64,000 nucleotides of DNA, from assembly GCF_014873495.1 (NCBI RefSeq), contig NZ_JADBGF010000001.1, positions 2,170,001 through 2,234,000 on the forward strand, written 5' to 3'. This document shows positions 10,236-19,090 of this stretch, one piece after another (position 1 is the stretch's first letter; each line of letters begins with the position of its first letter). Source of the stretch: Streptomyces stelliscabiei (GTDB taxonomy: Bacteria; Actinomycetota; Actinomycetes; Streptomycetales; Streptomycetaceae). A program made the position numbers and the translations under genes. Under the pieces are notes generated by a model that did not search any database, was not told the DNA's origin, and saw only the letters and a list, made by a program, of their open reading frames with translations.

Positions 10236-10967
10236 CTACCCCCGTACGTACAAGGGCTCGCCCGGTGGCGTCGCCCCGGCCGGCAGCAGTGCCAGGTCGA
10301 GGCCGCGCACCAGGCGGGCCCTAAGTGTCTCGTCGGCGGCGAGGCGGCCCGCGACGGCCCGCGCGGCCTCGGCCGGGCCCGCGGACGGGTCGAGGACGAG
10401 GGCCAGGGTGCCGTCGGCCTGCCCGGGGCCGAGGTGGGCGCGGAGCACGGCCGGCTCGGCGGCGACGGCCGCGCGGACGGCGTCGCGGACGGCGGGGTCG
10501 GCGAGCGGGTCGGTGGTGGTACGTCCCTCGGCGAGCGCGAGCAGGGCCCGGCCGGTCAGCTCGTAGGTGACGGGACCGGCGAGGTCGAGGACGACCGTGT
10601 CCGCCTTCTCGTGCGCGGCGGCCTGCAGCGCCTGGCGCAGGGGTACGGCGACCGGGCGGGCGGCCGGGTCCCAGCGGGCCAGGGAGTCGGTGGAGGTGAA
10701 GGCGGGCAGGGCGGTGCGGCCGCCGGCCTTCAGGGTGGGGACGGCCATGTCGCTGGTCTTCTCGCGGCGCAGCCCCCTCTCGTCCACCTCGACCTCGCCG
10801 AGCACGGCCACGACGGGCACGAGCAGCCGGGCCCCCTCAAGGGCTTCGAGGACGGGGCCCACGGCCGTGCGGTCCTCGGCCCAGGCGGCGAGCGCGGCGC
10901 TCAGCCGGGGGTCGGCGGAACCGTCGTCGTCGGAGAAGCCGGGGTCGGGAATGTTCTTGTTCGCCAC
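10236..10967 (-). CDS. SseB-like protein
   Basis: 243 residues from a GTG at 10965-10967 (VANKNIPDPGFSDDDG). The frame is open another 106 codons upstream, but that part overlaps the divergent hydrolase gene and looks non-coding. The region ~20-130 with LEGARLLVPVVAVLGE and ALPAFTSTDSLARWDP is typical of the SseB N-terminal fold. The C-terminal part (~140-243) resembles the SseB C-terminal domain. The family is widespread in Actinobacteria but has no firm biochemical role. The start codon lacks a strong Shine-Dalgarno, so the start is somewhat uncertain. Confidence 0.8.
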   Translation of the reverse strand: MANKNIPDPGFSDDDGSADPRLSAALAAWAEDRTAVGPVLEALEGARLLVPVVAVLGEVEVDERGLRREKTSDMAVPTLKAGGRTALPAFTSTDSLARWDPAARPVAVPLRQALQAAAHEKADTVVLDLAGPVTYELTGRALLALAEGRTTTDPLADPAVRDAVRAAVAAEPAVLRAHLGPGQADGTLALVLDPSAGPAEAARAVAGRLAADETLRARLVRGLDLALLPAGATPPGEPLYVRG

Positions 10968-11116
10968 GGTCGTCGAGCCTATCGGGGGAGGTCTCCCGGG
11001 CGTCCGGCAGGCCGGAAACCTGACGGTCACCTCGCTCACGGTTTTCTCAGCCTTCCCTGACACGCATTTAACAAGCGCCTCACCGCACGCACAGCGGGGT
11101 CCACAACCATCGCGGC

Positions 11117-12145
11117 ATGCCGTCATCCGGAGCCCGTCGCCGCGCCCGTCCGTCCGTGCGCCGCCCGCTCGTCCACCTCGCGCTCGTCGCCCTCGTCCTG
11201 GTGGGCGGCACGGCCGCCGGGTCGGTGTACATGAGGGCCCGGGCGCAGGACGGCGGGGGTTCCGCCGTATCGTCGTCGGCGTCATCGTCGGTACCGCCCC
11301 CGGCCTCCGCTTCCCCCGTGCCGGGCGCGGGCGCGGTCGTCGAGGAGGCTTCGGTGGAACCTGTGGCGGCGCCCGAGGCGGATCACGACGCGCTGCTCGC
11401 GGCGGCCCTGGCGGAGGTGACCGTCGAGGACGGGGCGGCGGTGTCGGTGTCGGTGCTGGACGTGACCTCCGGGGAATCGGCCGGGTACGGGGACGCGCGC
11501 TTCGACACCGCGAGCATCGTCAAGCTGGACATCCTGGCGGCCCTGCTGCTGCGGGCCGAGGACGCGGGCCGGTCGCTCACCGCGCAGGAGCGGACGTACG
11601 CCTCCGCGATGATCCGGGACAGCGACAACGCGTCCGCGACGGCTCTGTGGAAGGTCATCGGGCAGGCGGGCGGCCTCGACGCCGCGAACGAGCGGTTCGG
11701 GCTGACGGACACCGAGGGCGGCGACGGTCTGTACTGGGGCCTCACCCAGACCACGGCGGCCGATCAACTCACCCTGCTCCGGCAGGTGTTCGGGGACGAC
11801 GGCACGTCCGAGCTGAGCGCGGCCGCACGGTCGTACGTCCAGGAGCTGATGGGCCGGATCGCCCCGGGGCAGGACTGGGGCGTCTCGGCGGCCGCGTCGG
11901 GCGGGGTCTCGGGACCAGGATTCGCCCTGAAGAACGGGTGGTTGCCGCGTACCGCGACCGGGCTGTGGGACATCAACAGCGTCGGCCGGGTGACGGTGGA
12001 GGGGCGGGCGTACCTGGTCGCGGTGGTGTCGCACGGCAACACGACCAAGGCGAAGGGGGTCGCGCTGGTGGAGGCGGCGGCGCGGGCGGCCGTCTCGGTG
12101 TTCGGGGGGACGACGGGTGCGGCGGGGGCGGCCGGCACCTCGTAG
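11117..12145 (+). CDS. class A beta-lactamase-like serine hydrolase, exported
   Basis: 342 residues. A signal-anchor or signal peptide (~16-37, VHLALVALVLVGGTAAG) is followed by an Ala/Ser/Pro-rich linker (~48-90). The serine-hydrolase domain follows with S133-IV-K136 (SxxK), S169-D170-N171 (SDN) and K272-N273-G274 where class A enzymes have KTG or KSG. The active-site framework is complete, so a catalytic hydrolase is likely. The missing hydroxyl in the KxG triad and the wall-spanning linker argue for a cell-wall-related enzyme rather than a true antibiotic-resistance beta-lactamase. Substrate unknown. Confidence 0.82.
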   Translation: MPSSGARRRARPSVRRPLVHLALVALVLVGGTAAGSVYMRARAQDGGGSAVSSSASSSVPPPASASPVPGAGAVVEEASVEPVAAPEADHDALLAAALAEVTVEDGAAVSVSVLDVTSGESAGYGDARFDTASIVKLDILAALLLRAEDAGRSLTAQERTYASAMIRDSDNASATALWKVIGQAGGLDAANERFGLTDTEGGDGLYWGLTQTTAADQLTLLRQVFGDDGTSELSAAARSYVQELMGRIAPGQDWGVSAAASGGVSGPGFALKNGWLPRTATGLWDINSVGRVTVEGRAYLVAVVSHGNTTKAKGVALVEAAARAAVSVFGGTTGAAGAAGTS

Positions 12146-12154
12146 GCGCCGCCT

Positions 12155-13414
12155 TCAGACGATGTAGTCGTCGGGCCGGCCGCGACCGCGTCCGCGCCAG
12201 ACCATCACGGCCATGACCAGCAGGAACGCGCCTGCTCCACCTGCGGCGGGCGCGGCCCAGCCGACGGTCGGGTCCTCCTCCTCGACCGGGTCCGGACCGG
12301 AGCCGAAGTACTTGCCGCCGTACGACGCGGTCTTGAGGTCGTCGGAGGTGAGTGCGGCGCCCTTCTCGATGGCGGCCGCCGGGTCGACGAAGCCGAAGCC
12401 GCGGGAGTCGTCGCGGCCGCCGGCGGGGGCTTCGCGGGCGGTCTCCTCCAGGAGGCGTTTGACCTGGGCGGGGGTCAGGCTCGGGTGGGCCGCCTTGATG
12501 AGGGCGGCGGCGCCGGAGACGAAGGCCGCGGCGGCGCTGGTGCCCCAGCCCTCGTAGTACTTGCGGTCCGGGTCGGCGATGACGACGTCGACGCCGGGGG
12601 CGCTGACGGTGGCGTACCAGCGGCGGGTGGAGAACGGGGCGCGGTCGCCGTCCTCGTCGACGGCGGTCACCGCGATCACCCCCGGGTAGGCCGCCGGGTA
12701 GGAGATGTGGTCGCCCTTCGCCCCGCCGTTGCCGGCCGAGGCGACCACGATCGAGCCCTTCGCCAGGGCGTACTGGACGGCGGCGTCCTCGGAGGGTTCC
12801 GGATGGGCGGACTCGGAGTCGTCGCCGAGGGAGAGGTTGATGACGTCGACGTCCTGGTCGGCGGCCCAGCGGATGCCTTCGGCGAGGGCGTTGCCGCGGG
12901 TGCTGCGGGCCTTGGAGCGGGCCGCGTCCTTGTCCTCCAGGATGACGCGGACGGGGAGGATCCGTGCCTCGGGGGCGATACCGAGGACGCCGTCGGCGTT
13001 GTTCGGACCGTGTCCGTGCCCGGCGATGATCCCGGCCATGGCGGTGCCGTGCCGGGCCCAGGCGCGGTCGCCGCGCGAGGCCCCGAAGCCGACCATGTCC
13101 CGCGTCGGCAGGATGTTGCCGACGAGGTCCGGGTGCTCGTCGTCGACGCCGGTGTCGAGCACCGCGACGGTGATGCCGGCCCCCTTCGTCGTACGCCATG
13201 CCTCCTGTGTGTGCATCGCCTCCAGCGCCCACTGCTGGTCCCGGATGCCGTCGGCGTGCGCGGCGGTGGACGGCAGGAGGGCCAGGGAGGCGGCGAGGGG
13301 GAGGCTGAGCAGACGGAGTCGCGGACGCCGGGCACGGCGGCCGGCCCGGGTGGGCGTCACGGCCCGCGCGGTTACTCCTGCCGATACGGCGGTCCCGGGT
13401 TTCCCGGCGGTCAT
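12155..13414 (-). CDS. mycosin-like S8 serine peptidase, membrane-anchored
   Basis: 419 residues from the ATG at 13414. A signal peptide (~33-54, ending TAAHADG) is followed by a peptidase S8 domain. Catalytic Asp lies in VAVLDTGVDDEHPDL, His in RHGTAMAGIIAG and Ser in GWGTSAAAAFVSGAAAL, with the oxyanion Asn in SAGNGG. A C-terminal membrane helix (~393-412) ends in a basic RGRGRGRPDDYIV tail. This layout is that of mycosins, which act at the outer face of the membrane in type VII secretion. Its ATG overlaps the stop of the upstream gene (ATGA), so the two are coupled. No EccB/EccC-type gene is in the window. Confidence 0.9.
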   Translation of the reverse strand: MTAGKPGTAVSAGVTARAVTPTRAGRRARRPRLRLLSLPLAASLALLPSTAAHADGIRDQQWALEAMHTQEAWRTTKGAGITVAVLDTGVDDEHPDLVGNILPTRDMVGFGASRGDRAWARHGTAMAGIIAGHGHGPNNADGVLGIAPEARILPVRVILEDKDAARSKARSTRGNALAEGIRWAADQDVDVINLSLGDDSESAHPEPSEDAAVQYALAKGSIVVASAGNGGAKGDHISYPAAYPGVIAVTAVDEDGDRAPFSTRRWYATVSAPGVDVVIADPDRKYYEGWGTSAAAAFVSGAAALIKAAHPSLTPAQVKRLLEETAREAPAGGRDDSRGFGFVDPAAAIEKGAALTSDDLKTASYGGKYFGSGPDPVEEEDPTVGWAAPAAGGAGAFLLVMAVMVWRGRGRGRPDDYIV

Positions 13415-15813
13415 GAGGGCTGCTCCGTGGCGGACGCGGCGGTCCTGCGCAGGCCGCGTTCGATGCGGTCGGCGAGGCCCTTCGCCTCGTGGCCGAGACC
13501 GGACTGGGCGGGTGCGCTGGTGGCGCCGGGCTTCATCGCGTCCTCGGCCGGCTGTGGTTCGGTGACGGTGCGGCCGTCGGCGAAGCCCGAGACGGCGTAG
13601 ACGACGACGGGCACGTCGGTGAGGACGGAGATCGTCCAGGAGGCCCGCTGGTCGTCGCCGAAGCCGGCCGCGACGGTGTCCTCGGCGGCGTACGGCCTCG
13701 GCATCAGGTCGGTGCGGCGGTCCAGCTCGTCCTTCGCGAAGCGGTTCCTGAGCGCGGTCATGGCGGCGGCGTCGGCCTTGGTGAACATCAGGCCGACGGT
13801 GATGACGTTGCTCCGGGTCGCGTCGGTGTAGGTGGCGCGCAGCAGCCGCAGACAGCCGACGGGGGCGAGGACCTTGCGCAGCAGCGGGTCGAAGGCGTCC
13901 GCGCAGCCGCTGTCGCGCGCGACGGCGATCCGTGTCCAGGTGCGGTCGGTGCCGCCGGGTCCGGCGCCCTCGCCGCGCACGGTGGGCGGGAACAGTTCGT
14001 CGACGGGTACGCCGTGCCACAGCTGTCCGGCCACCGCGAAGGTGTCGCGCGAGCCGTCCGCCCCGGGGTCCCCGGTGAGCCAACTCCCGGCCGCCGCGCC
14101 GCCGATGAGCCCGATGCCGAGCACCACGCACGCGGCCACGGCCGCCGCCCTCGCCCTGGTGGGGCGCGGCCTGCGGCGTGTGGCGTACGGCTCCGGCGCG
14201 GTCCACGGCGAGGTGTCCGGCTGCGCCAACGTCACGAAGGGCCGCCCGGCAGCGGCGCCGAGGACTCCGTCGAGGGCTTCGGCGGACCGCCGGGACGAAG
14301 CCGACGGAGGCTGCCAGCCGCCGGGGCGCTCGGGGGTGAGGGGCCTCGGGTGGGGCGTGCCCTCGGGGGCCCGCTCCTGGGGCGTGGGCCGACGCGGGGG
14401 CGGCGCGGTGGGCGGGACGGCGCCACCGGACGCCGGTACGCCGTCGGCGGGTGCCTGCGCCGGGGGCTGTGCGGCCGGGTGGGAGGGCGCGCTTGCGGAG
14501 GAGCGTGGTGGGGCTTGACCGGCGGGGGGGCCGGAGGGCCGGGGCGACCGGCCGCCGAGGGGTGGGGCCGGGTCGGCCGCCCGGGTTCCCGAGGGCCGTG
14601 CGGGACCGGAGAACCGTGCGGGACCAGGGGACGGTGCCGGACCCGAGGTCGGTGCCGGGCCCGAGGTCGGTGCCGGGCCCGAGGTCGGTGCCGGGCCCGA
14701 GGAGCGTGGTACGTCCGTCCGCCGTGCGGTGTCACGTGCCGCCGGCGGGGTGTCGGGGAAGCGGGCCGAGGCCGGGGGCGGGGTGTCGTCCGGGCGACCG
14801 GCGGCCGGGGGGCCGTCCGGGAAGCGGGCCGACGCCGTGGGCGTGCCGTCCGGGAAACGGGTCGGAGCCGCCGGTGGAGCCTTCAGGAAGCGGGTCCAGG
14901 CCGCCGGCGGGGCGTCGGGGAAGCGGGCGGAGGCGGCCGGGGGCGGCGGCGCGGTGGCCGGGGTGCCGCCGTTCTGGCTCGCGGTGCGCCGGAAGTCGGA
15001 GAAACGCGGGTGCTCGCCGCGACGCGGGGCGCCGCTGTCCACGGCGGCCTCGCCCGCCGGGCTCCGGCCGGCCGGCCGGGCGGCGCCGCGCGCGGGAGTC
15101 CGGCCCGCCTCGCCCGGCCCGCGTACGGCATCGCCCCCGGACGCCGTGGCGCCGGAGCCGCGCAGGGAGCCCTGCCCGGCCGGCGGCCGGGAGCCTCGCG
15201 GAAGGCCGCCCTGGCGGGCCGCCGGGTCGGAGCCGTGCGCACGGGAGGGTGCGGTGCCGCTCTGGCCGCCGGAACTCCGGTTGCTCTCCGGGGTGTTCGG
15301 CGCGTCCGTCGCACGGGGGTGCCGTACGTCCCGGGGTGCGCCCGGCGTCGACGAGGGCGCCGAGGACGGGCGGGGCGGAGCGCTGGGCCGTGCGGGCGCG
15401 CCCGCCACGGGGGGCCGCTGCGGACGCCGTGGCACGGTCGGACCGTTCCCGGCCGAGGGTGCGCGATCCGGGCGGGGCGGGGGGACCGAGGAGCCTCCCA
15501 CCGGGCCGGAGCCGCGTGGAGAGGAAGCCGTGGGGTGCGCACCGGAGGCGGAGGCGCGCGTACCCGAATCGGGCGCACCCGGTGCCGGGGGCCGCGTACC
15601 CGCGGTGGGCGGGCGAGTGGCCCGGGCGGACGCGCCGCCCGAGGCCGGCGGACACGTGTCCGGCGCCTCGCTGTCGGACCCGGGTTCCCTCGACGCAGGC
15701 CGGGCCGCGGTGCCCGGCGGCGTGGTCGACGGTTCGTGGTCCGGTGGTATGGACGGGCGGGGCGGGACCGGTGGGCGCGGGGGAATGGAGGCGCGCCGCG
15801 CTTCCGTGCTCAT
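13411..15813 (-). CDS. very proline-rich single-pass membrane protein with extracytoplasmic C-terminal domain
   Basis: 800 residues. The first ~550 are low-complexity Pro/Ala/Ser/Arg, including four tandem SGPAPT-type units and several ARFPD.PPAA repeats. A membrane helix, AAAVAACVVLGIGLIGGAA, lies at ~557-578. The C-terminal ~220 residues form an ordered domain with two Cys (ARDSGCADAF, APVGCLRLL) that are probably disulphide-linked outside the cell. The downstream mycosin-like peptidase overlaps by four bases, and the ordered domain could be its partner or substrate. I recognise no named family. The length of the repeat part is probably variable between strains. Confidence 0.8.
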   Translation of the reverse strand: MSTEARRASIPPRPPVPPRPSIPPDHEPSTTPPGTAARPASREPGSDSEAPDTCPPASGGASARATRPPTAGTRPPAPGAPDSGTRASASGAHPTASSPRGSGPVGGSSVPPPRPDRAPSAGNGPTVPRRPQRPPVAGAPARPSAPPRPSSAPSSTPGAPRDVRHPRATDAPNTPESNRSSGGQSGTAPSRAHGSDPAARQGGLPRGSRPPAGQGSLRGSGATASGGDAVRGPGEAGRTPARGAARPAGRSPAGEAAVDSGAPRRGEHPRFSDFRRTASQNGGTPATAPPPPAASARFPDAPPAAWTRFLKAPPAAPTRFPDGTPTASARFPDGPPAAGRPDDTPPPASARFPDTPPAARDTARRTDVPRSSGPAPTSGPAPTSGPAPTSGPAPSPGPARFSGPARPSGTRAADPAPPLGGRSPRPSGPPAGQAPPRSSASAPSHPAAQPPAQAPADGVPASGGAVPPTAPPPRRPTPQERAPEGTPHPRPLTPERPGGWQPPSASSRRSAEALDGVLGAAAGRPFVTLAQPDTSPWTAPEPYATRRRPRPTRARAAAVAACVVLGIGLIGGAAAGSWLTGDPGADGSRDTFAVAGQLWHGVPVDELFPPTVRGEGAGPGGTDRTWTRIAVARDSGCADAFDPLLRKVLAPVGCLRLLRATYTDATRSNVITVGLMFTKADAAAMTALRNRFAKDELDRRTDLMPRPYAAEDTVAAGFGDDQRASWTISVLTDVPVVVYAVSGFADGRTVTEPQPAEDAMKPGATSAPAQSGLGHEAKGLADRIERGLRRTAASATEQPS
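14633..14704. repeat. four tandem 18-bp units inside the proline-rich gene
   Basis: The unit GGTGCCGGGCCCGAGGTC occurs four times in a row (14633, 14651, 14669, 14687), with one change in the first unit and changes at the end of the last. On the coding strand each unit gives a six-residue SGPAPT-type repeat. Being exact and in frame, it is likely to expand or contract by slippage. Confidence 0.9.
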
Positions 15814-16097
15814 GCACCCCCCGTTTCCTCGTCCCGTGCGGCCCGGAGGCCGTCCGGGCGTCCGACCACCCGTGGGGAGCGGCCGTCAAACGTACCGGGA
15901 CTCGCCCGCCCGCGGTCGCCGTCACCACGGGCAAGCCATACCCGCGGCAGCGGATCCGCATCCCCGTCGAGGTCGTCCCTGCGTGCGCGTCACTCTACGG
16001 GTTGGCCGCCGTCGAACGGGAACCAGTACGCCGGCCCGTGGCTTCTGCCCGGAACGTCCCCCTACCCTGCGGTAATCATGTCTGGCAGGCTTCGTGC

Positions 16098-17300
16098 ATG
16101 ACTGCGCGCGCCGCCGATCGGGCCCGGTACGACCGGGCCACAGCTCATCTCGACGCCCCTCTGGCGATCGTCGACCTCGACGCCTTCGACGCGAACGCAG
16201 ACGACCTCGCGCGCAGGGCCGGCGGCAAGCCGATCCGCGTCGCGAGCAAGTCCGTTCGCTGCCGGGCTCTTCTGGAGAGGGTCCTGGCCCGTGAGGGCTT
16301 CGAGGGCATCATGTCGTTCACCCTCGCCGAGTCCCTGTGGCTGGCCCGCTCCGGGTTCGAGGACGTGCTGCTCGCCTACCCCTCGGCCGACCACGAGGCC
16401 TTCGCCGAACTGGCGGGCGACCCCAAGCTCGCGGCCGCCGTGACCGTGATGGTCGACGACCCCGCCCAGCTCCAGCTGATCGACGACTCCCGACGGGGCG
16501 GCACCGAAGTCGTGCGTGTCTGCCTGGAGTTGGACACCTCGCTGAAGCTGCTCGGCGGCCGGGTGCGGGTCGGGGCGCTGCGCTCCCCGCTGCACTCCCC
16601 CGCGCAGGTCGCCGACATGGCCCGCGCGATCACCGAGCGCCCGGGGTTCAAGCTGGTCGGGATCATGGCGTACGAGGGTCATATCGCCGGTGTGGGCGAC
16701 GCGGTGGCCGGACGGCCGCTGCGTTCGCGTGCCATCCGGCTGATGCAGGCCACCGCGAAGAAGGAGCTGGCCGCGCGGCGGGCCGAAGTGGTGCGCGCCG
16801 TACGGCGGGTGGCGCCGGACCTGGAGTTCGTGAACGGCGGCGGCACGGGCAGTGTGCAGCACACGGCGGCGGAGGACTCGGTCACCGAGATCGGTGCCGG
16901 TTCCGGGCTCTACGTGCCGCGCCTCTTCGACAACTACACGTCGTTCAGCGGGCGTCCGGCCGCGCTGTTCGCCATGCCGGTGGTACGGCGTCCCGGTGTC
17001 GGGGTCGTCACGGTCCTGGGCGGCGGTTACCCGGCCTCCGGCGCGCCCGGCCCCGACCGGCTGCCGGTGCCGTATCTGCCCGAGGGGCTGAGGTACGACC
17101 CGCAGGAGGGCCCCGGCGAGGTGCAGACCCCGCTGCTGGGGGCGCCCGCCGACGACCTGCTGCTCGGCGACAAGGTGTGGTTCCGGCACGCCAAGGCCGG
17201 TGAGCTGTGCGAGCGGTTCGACGTGCTGCACCTGGTCGAGGGCGACGAGGTGACGGCGGCCGTGCCGACCTATCGCGGCGAGGGCCACACGTTCCTGTAG
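16098..17300 (+). CDS. PLP-dependent amino acid deaminase/aldolase (alanine racemase N-terminal fold)
   Basis: 400 residues from the ATG at 16098, preceded by GGCAGG at a good distance; the long open frame upstream is an artefact of GC bias. The N-terminal TIM-barrel holds the PLP lysine in IRVASKSVRC (~50). HIAG and the phosphate-binding NGGGTGS (~255-261) follow. The C-terminal beta domain has DKVWFRHAKAGELCERFD, as in D-threonine aldolase and D-serine dehydratase type enzymes. It is therefore expected to act on a hydroxy-amino acid of D configuration. The exact substrate cannot be given. It diverges from the proline-rich gene across 284 bp. Confidence 0.87.
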   Translation: MTARAADRARYDRATAHLDAPLAIVDLDAFDANADDLARRAGGKPIRVASKSVRCRALLERVLAREGFEGIMSFTLAESLWLARSGFEDVLLAYPSADHEAFAELAGDPKLAAAVTVMVDDPAQLQLIDDSRRGGTEVVRVCLELDTSLKLLGGRVRVGALRSPLHSPAQVADMARAITERPGFKLVGIMAYEGHIAGVGDAVAGRPLRSRAIRLMQATAKKELAARRAEVVRAVRRVAPDLEFVNGGGTGSVQHTAAEDSVTEIGAGSGLYVPRLFDNYTSFSGRPAALFAMPVVRRPGVGVVTVLGGGYPASGAPGPDRLPVPYLPEGLRYDPQEGPGEVQTPLLGAPADDLLLGDKVWFRHAKAGELCERFDVLHLVEGDEVTAAVPTYRGEGHTFL

Positions 17301-17328
17301 CCGGGGGCGGCGGGGGCGGCGCGCGGTC

Positions 17329-18252
17329 TCACGAGGGGCCGAGACTGCTGCCCACTCCCCCGCCCGTGTCCGCCTCCGTGTCGCCCACCGCGCGGACGCC
17401 CTCGACGATCTCGTCGATGTCGTCGAGCGGCGGGCCGTCGTCGCCCGCGTCGAGGGCGAACCGGACCAGGACGGGTGCCTCGGAGCCGCTGCTGGAGGGG
17501 AAGACGAGGGACTGGACGTAGCCGCCGGCCCCGGCCCCCGTCGTCACCCGCCAGCGCACGTAGTAGCCGGCGCGGCCCGCGACGGCGACCGAGCCGGATC
17601 CGACGACCTCGTGGCCGGTGATGCCGTCGTACGGCTGCTTGTCCAGGACGTCACGGTCGAAGGCGTCGTTCGCGGCGTCCTCGATGTCGTTCTCGGCGAG
17701 GATCTTCGGGGAGGTCTCGTCGCTGCCGGTGACGGTGCGCGAGACGACGACGCCTCCGCGGCACACACTGCCCTCTCCGGGGCAGTCGAAGGTGCCGTCC
17801 GTGACGAGGACGGCGTCCTCCTCACCGGATCCGTCGCCGTCCTCCCAGCCTTCGGGGATCGGGAACGTGATTCCGTTGAGGTCGTCCACGGCGCGCTTCG
17901 CGTCCCCGGAGGGGGACGGGCCGACGGAGTCGGCCGGGGCAGGGCTGTCCTTCCCGTCGGCCTCGGAGGTCGGGGACGCCGTGGTGGTCCTCGTCTCCCG
18001 GCCGCCGTCGCCGTCCTCGCCGAGCAGCAGGACACCGCCCGTGACCGCCCCGGCGACCAGGACGGCACCGACGGCGGCCAGCGCGACGACCTTGGCGCGG
18101 CCGGGGCCGCGCGCGGGCGGCCCCGGCCGGAGCACCGGCGGCACGGGCTGCTCCGGCTGGCGCCGGTGGTCGGTCCACGCGGTCCCGTCCCACCAGCGTT
18201 CGGTGAGCGGGTAGGACGGGTCGCGGTACCAGCCGGGCGGCGAACTGCTCAT
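17329..18252 (-). CDS. DUF2510-domain membrane protein
   Basis: 307 residues. Residues ~6-36 (GWYRDPSYPLTERWWDGTAWTDH, here split by one membrane-proximal Pro stretch) are a DUF2510 motif, a short Trp-rich cytoplasmic module common in Actinobacteria. A membrane helix, VVALAAVGAVLVAGAVTGGVLLL, lies at ~55-77. An acidic Ser/Thr/Asp linker and an external domain with CPGEGSVCRGGVVVSR, likely a disulphide, complete the protein. Function unknown. It converges with the deaminase gene, with a 28-bp gap. Confidence 0.82.
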   Translation of the reverse strand: MSSSPPGWYRDPSYPLTERWWDGTAWTDHRRQPEQPVPPVLRPGPPARGPGRAKVVALAAVGAVLVAGAVTGGVLLLGEDGDGGRETRTTTASPTSEADGKDSPAPADSVGPSPSGDAKRAVDDLNGITFPIPEGWEDGDGSGEEDAVLVTDGTFDCPGEGSVCRGGVVVSRTVTGSDETSPKILAENDIEDAANDAFDRDVLDKQPYDGITGHEVVGSGSVAVAGRAGYYVRWRVTTGAGAGGYVQSLVFPSSSGSEAPVLVRFALDAGDDGPPLDDIDEIVEGVRAVGDTEADTGGGVGSSLGPS

Positions 18253-18307
18253 CCCGGCACTTTAATCACACCGACCGTGCCGGTGTTCCGGTCACCGGGC
18301 GGACTGT

Positions 18308-19090
18308 CTAGACCGGGGTGACGTACGCGCCCGCGATACCGCCGTCGACCAGGAAGTCGGTGGCGTTGACGAAGGAGGAGTCGTCACTGGCGAGGAACGC
18401 GACGGCGGCCGCGATCTCGTCGGCCTCGGCGAAGCGGCCGACCGGGATGTGCACGAGCCGGCGCGCGGCCCGCTCCGGGTCCTTCGCGAACAGCTCCTGC
18501 AGCAGCGGGGTGTTGACCGGCCCCGGGCAGAGCGCGTTGACGCGGATGCCCTCCCGCGCGAACTGCACGCCCAGCTCCCGGGACATGGCCAGCACACCGC
18601 CCTTGGAGGCCGTGTACGAGATCTGGGAGGTCGCCGCGCCCATGCGGGCCACGAAGGACGCGGTGTTGATGATCGAGCCCTTGCCCTGGCTGCGCATGTA
18701 GGGGATCGCGGCCTTGCAGCACAGGTACACGGAGGTGAGGTTGACCTCCTGGACCCGCTTCCAGGCCTCCAGGCCGGTCTCCAGGATGGAGTCGTCGTCG
18801 GGCGGCGAGATGCCCGCGTTGTTGAAGGCGATGTCGACGCTGCCGTAGGTGTCGAACGCGGTCTTGAACAGCGCGTCGACCTGCTCGGCGTCGGTGACGT
18901 CGACCTTGACGAAGAGCCCGCCGACCTCCTCGGCGGCCGCCTTGCCGCGTGCCTCGTCCAGGTCGCCGCAGACGACGTGCGCGCCCTCGGCGGCCAGCCG
19001 GCGCGCGGTGGCGAGGCCGATGCCGCTGCCGGCGCCGGTGATGACGGCGGTGCGGCCGACCAGGCGGCGGCAGATGTTTTCCGATGTCAC
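18308..19090 (-). CDS. short-chain dehydrogenase/reductase
   Basis: 260 residues from a GTG that overlaps the stop of the aldehyde dehydrogenase gene (GTGA). It is a classical SDR with cofactor loop TGAGSGIG (~18-25), an Asp in CGDLDEA that favours NAD, NNAG, the catalytic Ser in NTASFV, YTASK (Tyr/Lys) and the substrate-side loop CPGPVNTPL. As the second gene after an aldehyde dehydrogenase and a glnA4-type ligase, it may oxidise the alcohol group of a gamma-glutamyl-ethanolamide to an aldehyde. The order of steps is inference from the cluster. Confidence 0.9.
   Translation of the reverse strand: MTSENICRRLVGRTAVITGAGSGIGLATARRLAAEGAHVVCGDLDEARGKAAAEEVGGLFVKVDVTDAEQVDALFKTAFDTYGSVDIAFNNAGISPPDDDSILETGLEAWKRVQEVNLTSVYLCCKAAIPYMRSQGKGSIINTASFVARMGAATSQISYTASKGGVLAMSRELGVQFAREGIRVNALCPGPVNTPLLQELFAKDPERAARRLVHIPVGRFAEADEIAAAVAFLASDDSSFVNATDFLVDGGIAGAYVTPV

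Noticed and set aside
12155..15813. Full type VII secretion locus
   Set aside because: Only a mycosin-like peptidase is present; no EccC ATPase, EccD or WXG100 gene was found in the window.
13489..16101. 870-codon frame antisense to the proline-rich protein
   Set aside because: Gly/Arg-rich mirror of the repeat DNA. The minus-strand frame has a membrane helix, an ordered domain and coupling to the peptidase gene.
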